Shown in pieces: positions 6,568 through 11,836 of a stretch of 11,836 bases of DNA. The translations under genes were made by a program, and so were the position numbers. A model generated the notes under the pieces. It saw only the letters and a program-made list of their open reading frames with translations. It did not search any database and was not told the DNA's origin. The stretch is taken from positions 1-11,836 of the forward strand of contig JAEWPL010000261.1 of NCBI GenBank assembly GCA_023460615.1. Direction: 5' to 3'. The stretch's first letter is position 1; each line of letters begins with the position of its first letter. The DNA comes from Pseudomonadota bacterium (GTDB taxonomy: Bacteria > Pseudomonadota > Gammaproteobacteria > Enterobacterales > Succinivibrionaceae).

Positions 6568-8442
6568 GTGTTAAACAAATTTCCTTTGTGGAAAAATATC
6601 ATGGTGTTCTTAGTGATCGCCATTGGTTTTTTCTATGCACTACCAAATCTTTATGGTGAAGATCCTGCTCTACAAATTTCTGGTACCCATGGTACTGAGC
6701 TTGATCAAAAGACTGTAGATTCTATTAAAAATACTTTAGATGCTAAGAATATTAGTGGCAACTATGAATTTGAAAATAGTCAGTTACTAATTAGATTTAA
6801 AAACACTGATGAACAATTAGCTGCAAGAGAAATTGTAAGTAAGTCCTTAAGTGACAACTATATTGTAGCTTTAAACTTAGCACCAGCTACTCCTGAATGG
6901 ATGCGTAATTTAGGCATGCATCCACTTAAGTTAGGCTTAGATCTTCGTGGTGGCGTTCACTTCTTAATGGAAGTTGATATGGACGAAGCTATGAAGAAAA
7001 TTAGAACTCAAATTGTTAACGATTTTAGAACAGAGCTTCGCAATAACAATTTACGTCTAAGCGCTATCAAAGCTGAAAATGATTATGTGTTAGTAGAGTT
7101 CCGTGATGAGAAAACTCGTGATGAGGCTGTAACTCTATTAAGCAAAAAACAACAAGACTTTGCTGTTGTAGCTCAAGATATTGGCGATAAGTACTGCTTA
7201 CGCGCAACTATGACTCCTGCTAAGTTATCTGCTGTACGTACTAATGCTGTTGATCAAAATATCAACATTATCCGTAACCGTGTAAACGAGTTAGGTGTAG
7301 CTGAACCTTTAGTACAACGTCAAGGTGCAGACCGTTTAGTAGTTGAATTACCAGGTGTGCAAGATACTGCTCGCGCTAAAGAAATCTTAGGTGCAACTGC
7401 AACCTTAGAGTTTAGACTTGTAGATTCAACTGCTGATATTCAAGCAGCGGCTGCAGGTCACGTACCAGCAGGTTGTGAGGTTATCAACGATGCTAAAGGC
7501 TACCCTGTAGTAGTTCAAAAGCAAGTTATCTTAACTGGCGATCATATCGTTGATGCAAGCTCAAGTGCTGATGAAAACGGCAGACCTCAGGTTAACATTA
7601 GCTTAGATTCTCGTGGTGGTAGCATCATGTCAGAATTTACTAAGGATAACATTGGTAAGCCTATGGGTACTAACTTCATTGAGTTCGTAGTATTACCAAC
7701 TGAAGATCCTAATGCACCACAACCAGGTCAGCCAGGTTACAAGCCTAAGTTCAAGAAAGTAGAGCGTATGATTAACGTAGCTACTATTCAAGCTCGTTTA
7801 GGTACTAACTTTAGAATCACAGGCTTAAGTTCACCAAAAGAAGCTCACAACTTAGCTCTATTACTAAGAGCAGGTGCCTTGATTGCTCCTATTCAGATTG
7901 TTGAGGAGCGTACCATTGGTCCTTCTTTAGGTCAGCAAAACATTTCTAATGGTCTTAAAGCTATGCTTTATGGTGTAGGTTTCCTATGTGTATTCATGGT
8001 AATTTACTATAAAGCCTTTGGTTTAATTGCAAATCTAGCATTATTATTCAACCTAGTGTTATTAGTAGGTGTAATGTCCTTAATTCCAGGCGCTACTATG
8101 ACTTTACCTGGTATTGCAGGTATCGTTTTAACCTTAGGTATGGCAATTGACGCGAACGTGCTGATTTACGAACGTATTCGTGAGGAAATAAGACAAGGTA
8201 GACCTATTCAACAGGCTATCAATGAAGGTTACGCTCGTGCGTTTGTAACTATTGCCGATTCTAATATTACCTCCTTTATTACTGCTTTAATCTTGTTCAT
8301 GGTAGGTACAGGTGCAGTAAAGGGATTTGCTTTAGTATTGATGATTGGTCTTGCTAGCTCCATGTTTACCGCTGTTACTGCATGTAGAGCAGTTGTAAAT
8401 ATTATCTTTGGCGGACGCAACCTCAAGAAATTGAGCATCTAG
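6568..8442 (+). CDS. secD: Protein translocase subunit SecD
   Basis: 624 residues against 615 in E. coli. SecD is an RND-type membrane protein that with SecF uses the proton gradient to pull preproteins out on the periplasmic side. The first helix lies at about 11-27; the large periplasmic P1 part follows, with LKLGLDLRGGVHFLMEVDM (120-138); five more helices form the C-terminal third. D528 in AIDANVLIYERI aligns with E. coli D519, needed for proton-coupled work. The protein ends in NLKKLSI, like E. coli. The start is GTG 6568, not the in-frame GTG 6562: AGGA (6556-6559) is 8 nt before the former but only 2 nt before the latter, and MLNKFPLWKNIM then aligns with E. coli MLNRYPLWKYVM. The stop codon overlaps the secF ribosome site. 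Confidence 0.97.
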   Translation: MLNKFPLWKNIMVFLVIAIGFFYALPNLYGEDPALQISGTHGTELDQKTVDSIKNTLDAKNISGNYEFENSQLLIRFKNTDEQLAAREIVSKSLSDNYIVALNLAPATPEWMRNLGMHPLKLGLDLRGGVHFLMEVDMDEAMKKIRTQIVNDFRTELRNNNLRLSAIKAENDYVLVEFRDEKTRDEAVTLLSKKQQDFAVVAQDIGDKYCLRATMTPAKLSAVRTNAVDQNINIIRNRVNELGVAEPLVQRQGADRLVVELPGVQDTARAKEILGATATLEFRLVDSTADIQAAAAGHVPAGCEVINDAKGYPVVVQKQVILTGDHIVDASSSADENGRPQVNISLDSRGGSIMSEFTKDNIGKPMGTNFIEFVVLPTEDPNAPQPGQPGYKPKFKKVERMINVATIQARLGTNFRITGLSSPKEAHNLALLLRAGALIAPIQIVEERTIGPSLGQQNISNGLKAMLYGVGFLCVFMVIYYKAFGLIANLALLFNLVLLVGVMSLIPGATMTLPGIAGIVLTLGMAIDANVLIYERIREEIRQGRPIQQAINEGYARAFVTIADSNITSFITALILFMVGTGAVKGFALVLMIGLASSMFTAVTACRAVVNIIFGGRNLKKLSI

Positions 8443-8451
8443 GAGTTAAAC

Positions 8452-9399
8452 ATGTTCCAAATTATTAAAGCTGGTACTGTCATTCCTTTCATGAAGATCA
8501 AAACTTATGTAGAAGTTTTTTGTCTTCTATTAGTTATTGGCAGTATCGTAGCCATGGGTGTTAAAGGCTTAAATTGGGGTCTTGATTTCACCGGTGGTGT
8601 GGTAGTTGAGACTAAATATACTCAAGGTGTAGATCTTGAGAAAGTAAAGGAAGCTTACGCAAAAGAAGGTATTGTGGGTAACACCCAACACTTTGGTTCA
8701 CAAAAAGATGTGATGATCCGTGTAGCTCCTAAAGAAGGTTTAGATCAACAAACTGTAACTAATAAAGTATTTCAAGCTTCAAAGACTATCGATAAGGACG
8801 TAAAACTTACTCGTTCAGAGTATGTAGGTCCTGCTGTAGGTGCGGAGCTTGTAGAAAGTGGTATTCTTGCCATTGTGGTATCTTTAGTTGCAATTCTTAT
8901 CTATATTGCCTTTAGATTCGAGTGGCGTATGGCTACAGGTGCTGTAATTTCACTTGCTTACGATGTTATCGTAGTATTAGGCGTATTTGCTCTAATGCAA
9001 GTTGAGTATGATTTGACTGTATTAGCTGCAGTGCTTACTGTGGTTGGTTATTCTCTAAACGATAAAATCGTGGTATTCGATAGAATTCGTGAGTGTGCAG
9101 TAACCTTACCTCGTAATACAGCCATGGAGCAAATCTTTAATATTTCTATCACTCAAACTTTATCAAGAACTATTATTACCTCAGGTACTACCTTAATTAC
9201 CGTGGTAAGTTTGATGATCTTTGGTGGTGAGATGATTTATGGCTTTGCTCTAGCCTTGTTCGTAGGTATCGTATTCGGTACTTTCTCCTCCATCTATGTT
9301 GCCTCAACTTGGCCTTTACTATTAGGTATTTCTCGTGAAAACTTGATGCCTAAGAAGGTAGAAAAGCAAGAATCAGATGGTTATGAAACCATGGATTAA
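8452..9399 (+). CDS. secF: Protein translocase subunit SecF
   Basis: 315 residues against 323 in E. coli. It is the smaller half of the SecDF motor, with six expected membrane helices: one N-terminal (about 17-38), a periplasmic domain starting at LDFTGGV (44-50), and five helices between about 137 and 292. The conserved RND-core motif GYSLNDKIVVFDRIRE (199-214) carries D204 and R211, the likely proton-path residues by comparison with SecF of other bacteria. The ATG follows the secD stop by 9 nt. AGGAG (8441-8445), 6 nt upstream, overlaps that stop, so translation is probably coupled and SecD:SecF made near 1:1. The C-terminal tail (about 297-315) is short, charged and cytoplasmic. Nothing unusual is seen. 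Confidence 0.97.
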   Translation: MFQIIKAGTVIPFMKIKTYVEVFCLLLVIGSIVAMGVKGLNWGLDFTGGVVVETKYTQGVDLEKVKEAYAKEGIVGNTQHFGSQKDVMIRVAPKEGLDQQTVTNKVFQASKTIDKDVKLTRSEYVGPAVGAELVESGILAIVVSLVAILIYIAFRFEWRMATGAVISLAYDVIVVLGVFALMQVEYDLTVLAAVLTVVGYSLNDKIVVFDRIRECAVTLPRNTAMEQIFNISITQTLSRTIITSGTTLITVVSLMIFGGEMIYGFALALFVGIVFGTFSSIYVASTWPLLLGISRENLMPKKVEKQESDGYETMD

Positions 9400-9400
9400 A

Positions 9401-9412
9401 ATTATCGATAAT
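9401..9412. repeat. 12-bp palindrome at the nlpI start codon
   Basis: ATTATCGATAAT is a perfect palindrome filling the 11-nt gap after secF and reaching the first two bases of the nlpI ATG. No recognisable ribosome site lies at normal distance; the nearest purine run, GGA, is about 15 nt upstream. NlpI may therefore depend on ribosomes finishing secF. The palindrome itself may be chance. Confidence 0.35.
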
Positions 9413-10382
9413 GTTTAATCATTTAAAGTCCTATGGCCTAACCCTAGGCATAGGACTTTTAACCTTAACACTAACTATTGGGTGTAGTTCAACAAGTTCA
9501 CTTCATAATGAGCTTAGTGGTCCTATTAGTGTCCCTTCCTACCAAATTTACTACTCAAAAGCTTCAGCAAAGACTTTATCAAGAGAGCAGAATTTACTGA
9601 CTAATTTGTTATTAGTTTTAGAGTCAGATGCCAAATCCCCTGAAGATAAAGCAGAAGTTTTCTATGAGTTAGCAACTGTTTATGACGAGCTTGGTTTAGA
9701 GAATCTAGCAAGATTTATGCTGATGAACTCTATTGTGAATAAACCAGGTTTCTACAAGCCTTATGAGCTTTTAGGTATTTACTTTTTAAAAGAAGGCAGA
9801 GTAGCTGATGCTTGTGATGCCTTTGATTCAGCCATCTTTTTAGGTAAAGACAAAACTTACGCTTATCCTTATTTAAACCGTGCTTTTGCAATGTACTACT
9901 CAAAGCATTACAAATTAGCCCTTGAGGATATGATGTACTTTTACAGAGAAGATCCAACCGATCCATATCGCTTAATCAATCTGTATTTTATCGAGTTAAA
10001 AACTCTTGATAAACAAACAGCTTTTGACAATTTAAATCGTCGTTTTGAAGAATTACAAGCTAAATCTAAAAAGAAAATTTGGGGCGAGATCTTAGTTAAG
10101 CTTTGTCTAAATCAAATTAGTGAAAAAGAACTATTTGAGGATATTGTCTCCTATCAAAATGATGACGATTTATTCCAAGAACACTTGTGTGAAGCCTACT
10201 TTTATATAGGTAAATTAAAACTAGAGCAAGGCTTGGATAAGCTTGCTTTTGACTATTTCTCCTTGTGTCGACAAACTAGAAAGTACGGCTTTTTAGAATA
10301 TCGTAATGCCTATTTAGAGCAACATGAGCTTGAGAAAAAGTACTCACCTTTAGTGCTTTATGATGAAATAGACGACGATTAA
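9411..10382 (+). CDS. nlpI: NlpI-like TPR lipoprotein
   Basis: 323 residues against 294 in E. coli. A signal peptide (about 1-24) ends before C25 (LTIGC-SSTSS), the likely lipidation site; the lipobox is loose, with T at -3 and I at -2. TPR-like helices follow (about 82-113, 115-148, 151-183). The LGIYFLKEG (121-129), ACDAFDSAI (134-142), NRAFAMYY (156-163) and FYREDPTDPYR (177-187) segments match E. coli LGIYLTQAG, AYEAFDSVL, NRGIALYY and FYQDDPNDPFR in order. In E. coli NlpI is an outer-membrane adaptor that brings the protease Prc to the endopeptidase MepS and scaffolds other peptidoglycan hydrolases. There it sits after pnp, not after secF. It starts 11 nt after secF without a clear ribosome site. 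The extra length is mainly after the lipid anchor and in the middle. Assignment is confident at family level. Confidence 0.9.
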   Translation: MFNHLKSYGLTLGIGLLTLTLTIGCSSTSSLHNELSGPISVPSYQIYYSKASAKTLSREQNLLTNLLLVLESDAKSPEDKAEVFYELATVYDELGLENLARFMLMNSIVNKPGFYKPYELLGIYFLKEGRVADACDAFDSAIFLGKDKTYAYPYLNRAFAMYYSKHYKLALEDMMYFYREDPTDPYRLINLYFIELKTLDKQTAFDNLNRRFEELQAKSKKKIWGEILVKLCLNQISEKELFEDIVSYQNDDDLFQEHLCEAYFYIGKLKLEQGLDKLAFDYFSLCRQTRKYGFLEYRNAYLEQHELEKKYSPLVLYDEIDDD

Positions 10383-10406
10383 CCTTTAGCTTAAAAGTGG
10401 TAAATA

Positions 10407-10754
10407 ATGGTTACAAAAGTTCCTTTTGAACTTAATGAAACTCAGTTAGACGAATTAAAAGCTCAGATGCTAGCCTCAGATGATGCTTTAGTCATGAGTG
10501 AGTTTTTTAAAGCATTTTCAGATCCTACAAGACTTAATATCGTACATGCCTTGTTATTACACAAGTGGTTGTGTGTAACCGATATTTCAGCCTTAGTTAA
10601 ATTAAGTAAATCAGCAGTTTCTCATCAACTAGCTTACATGAGAATTAACAAATTAGTGCGCGTTAAACGTGATGGCAGAAAAGTATACTATGCCTTAAAT
10701 GACGAGCATGTTGAATCTGTGTTTGCGCTAGCTTTATCCCATATTAAAGAATAA
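10407..10754 (+). CDS. ArsR/SmtB-family repressor with a zinc-type alpha5 metal site
   Basis: 115 residues, one winged helix-turn-helix domain. FFKAFSDPTRLNIVHAL (33-49) opens the fold; the recognition helix is SKSAVSHQLAYMR (67-79), and the wing is VKRDGRKVYYAL (86-97). The last helix has D99-x-H101 and H112-x-x-E115. The spacing is exactly that of the SmtB alpha5 zinc site (D104, H106, H117, E120), where ligands come from both subunits. The alpha3 site is not of the ELCxCD type: only C56 is present (LCVTD), so arsenic, cadmium or lead sensing is unlikely. By family rule it would leave DNA when zinc (or cobalt/nickel) binds. It starts 24 nt after nlpI and ends 3 nt before the desulfurase gene, which it may control. 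No efflux pump or metallothionein is in view. No TGAA/TTCA-type operator was recognised upstream. Confidence 0.9.
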   Translation: MVTKVPFELNETQLDELKAQMLASDDALVMSEFFKAFSDPTRLNIVHALLLHKWLCVTDISALVKLSKSAVSHQLAYMRINKLVRVKRDGRKVYYALNDEHVESVFALALSHIKE

Positions 10755-10757
10755 ATT

Positions 10758-11836
10758 ATGAATAAACCTGTGTATTTTGATTATGCAGCAGCTACCCCTA
10801 CTGATAAAAGGGTAATTGATGCTATGGTAAAGTGTTTAAGTATTGAAGGCACCTTTGCAAACCCTCATGCAAAAGATCATGTTTATGGTTGGCAGGCTGC
10901 TGAAGCTGTAGAAAAAGCTCGTGAGCAAGTTGCAAACTTAATTGGCGCAAGTCCTTTAGAAATTACCTTTACCTCAGGTGCTACAGAGAGCAATAACTTA
11001 GCAATTTTTGGTTTAGCTCAAGCTTTAAAACAAAGTGGTGATAAGCGTAATCATATTATTACCTCAAAAATTGAGCATAAAGCGATTTTAGAAGCTTGTG
11101 AAATTCTTGAAAAGCAAGGGTATAAAGTAACTTATTTATCCCCTAATAAAGAAGGCATTATTACTGTAGATGCTGTAGAAAATGCCATTAGTGAAGATAC
11201 ATTTTTAGTGTCTATTGCGCAGGCTAATTCTGTATTAGGTGCTATAAGTGATATCCACGCGATTGCAACTATGTGTCATCAGCATAACGTAGTCTTCCAC
11301 TCTGATACAGCTCAGAGTATTGGCTATTTGAAGATGGATTATGACCATAGCGATATTGATATGATCACTTTAACTTGTGAAAAAGTTTGTGGTCCTAAAG
11401 GTGTGGGCGCTTTATATGTTAAAAGAGATTCAAAACTAAAATTAGTAGCTCAAATTTATGGCGGTGGTCAGGAGAAAGGCTTACGTGGTGGTACTGTTGC
11501 CACCCATGAAGTAGTTGGCATGGGAGAAGCTTTTGAGATCTTAAAAAAAGAAGGCAAAAGCGATCATGACCGTTTTGCAAAACAAAGACAAAGACTCTTA
11601 GAAGGTATTAAAGATGTTAAAGGGTTAATTGTAAACGGCTCTAAAACAGATAATCTACCCAACATCTTATCAATTAGTTTTGAAAACGTAGATGGACACA
11701 TGCTACTACCTACTTTAGATGGTATAGCAGCTTCAACAGGCTCAGCTTGCTCCTCCTCAAATCTTGAGCCATCCTATATTTTAAAAGCAATTGGCTTATC
11801 CGATGAGGTAGCTCGAGCTTCGATTAGATTGTCTTT
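10758..11836 (+). CDS. IscS/NifS-type cysteine desulfurase homologue, C-terminus cut by window edge
   Basis: 359 codons are visible; IscS is 404 aa, so about 40-45 residues are missing. It is a class V, PLP-dependent enzyme expected to move sulfur from cysteine to a catalytic cysteine persulfide. Matches to E. coli IscS are strong: YFDYAAATP, GWQAAEAVEKAR, FTSGATESNNLAI (71-83), EHKAI with H107 (= H104), D183 and Q186 (= D180, Q183), Schiff-base lysine K209 (= K206) in EKVCGPKGVGALY, and the mobile-loop cysteine C331 (= C328) in TGSACSSSNLEPSY. Departures: N155 and E156 of IscS are S158 and V159, and H205, which precedes the lysine, is E208. It lies 3 nt after arsR with only a weak AAGA ribosome site, so translation is probably coupled. 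No iscR or iscU is beside it on the visible side. It is likely an IscS paralogue; activity is inferred. Confidence 0.87.
   Translation, partial: MNKPVYFDYAAATPTDKRVIDAMVKCLSIEGTFANPHAKDHVYGWQAAEAVEKAREQVANLIGASPLEITFTSGATESNNLAIFGLAQALKQSGDKRNHIITSKIEHKAILEACEILEKQGYKVTYLSPNKEGIITVDAVENAISEDTFLVSIAQANSVLGAISDIHAIATMCHQHNVVFHSDTAQSIGYLKMDYDHSDIDMITLTCEKVCGPKGVGALYVKRDSKLKLVAQIYGGGQEKGLRGGTVATHEVVGMGEAFEILKKEGKSDHDRFAKQRQRLLEGIKDVKGLIVNGSKTDNLPNILSISFENVDGHMLLPTLDGIAASTGSACSSSNLEPSYILKAIGLSDEVARASIRLS

Noticed and set aside
10407..10754. Arsenic- or cadmium-sensing role for the ArsR-family protein
   Set aside because: The alpha3 ELCxCD cysteine pair is missing (LCVTD has one cysteine), while the alpha5 zinc ligands are complete.

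Overview
The window comes from an AT-rich Gammaproteobacterium. QueA, Tgt, YajC, SecD, SecF and NlpI all read as close relatives of the Escherichia coli proteins, and the partial gene at the left edge has the N-terminus of YejM/PbgA (LapC), an inner-membrane protein of gammaproteobacterial LPS control. The low GC, frequent AGA and TTA codons and the gene set would fit a host-associated lineage such as the Succinivibrionaceae. That placement is a guess from general impression, not something the sequence proves.

Layout. On the minus strand at the left are the first 41 codons of a YejM-like gene (1-125), preceded by a gene for an Aer-like PAS chemoreceptor (189-1763). A 257-bp divergent region follows, rich in palindromes, with a possible FNR/CRP-type half-site and an inverted repeat embracing the next start codon. 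The remaining genes are on the plus strand: a CobT-like VWA protein with an N-terminal HEAAH motif (2021-3727); queA-tgt (3819-6025), the last steps of queuosine tRNA modification; yajC-secD-secF (6147-9399), the proton-driven accessory part of the Sec translocon; nlpI (9411-10382), an outer-membrane TPR lipoprotein; an SmtB-type ArsR repressor with a complete alpha5 zinc site (10407-10754); and a truncated IscS/NifS-type cysteine desulfurase (10758 to the right edge).

The queA-tgt-yajC-secD-secF order is the classical one. After secF the order departs from E. coli: nlpI, arsR and the desulfurase follow in the same direction, with gaps of 11, 24 and 3 nt and no terminator seen. They may share one transcript with the Sec genes. 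Candidate promoters lie before the chemoreceptor, queA and yajC, and a terminator-like hairpin sits between yajC and secD.

Most of the window is ordinary housekeeping. The parts worth a second look are: (1) the arsR-desulfurase pair at the right end, where a zinc-type sensor adjoins an IscS relative whose PLP pocket lacks residues normally near-invariant; (2) the orphan VWA/HEXXH protein with no MoxR-type ATPase beside it; (3) the palindrome-rich control region before that gene. I saw no CRISPR array, insertion sequence, prophage, tRNA or rRNA, and no clear new multi-gene system.
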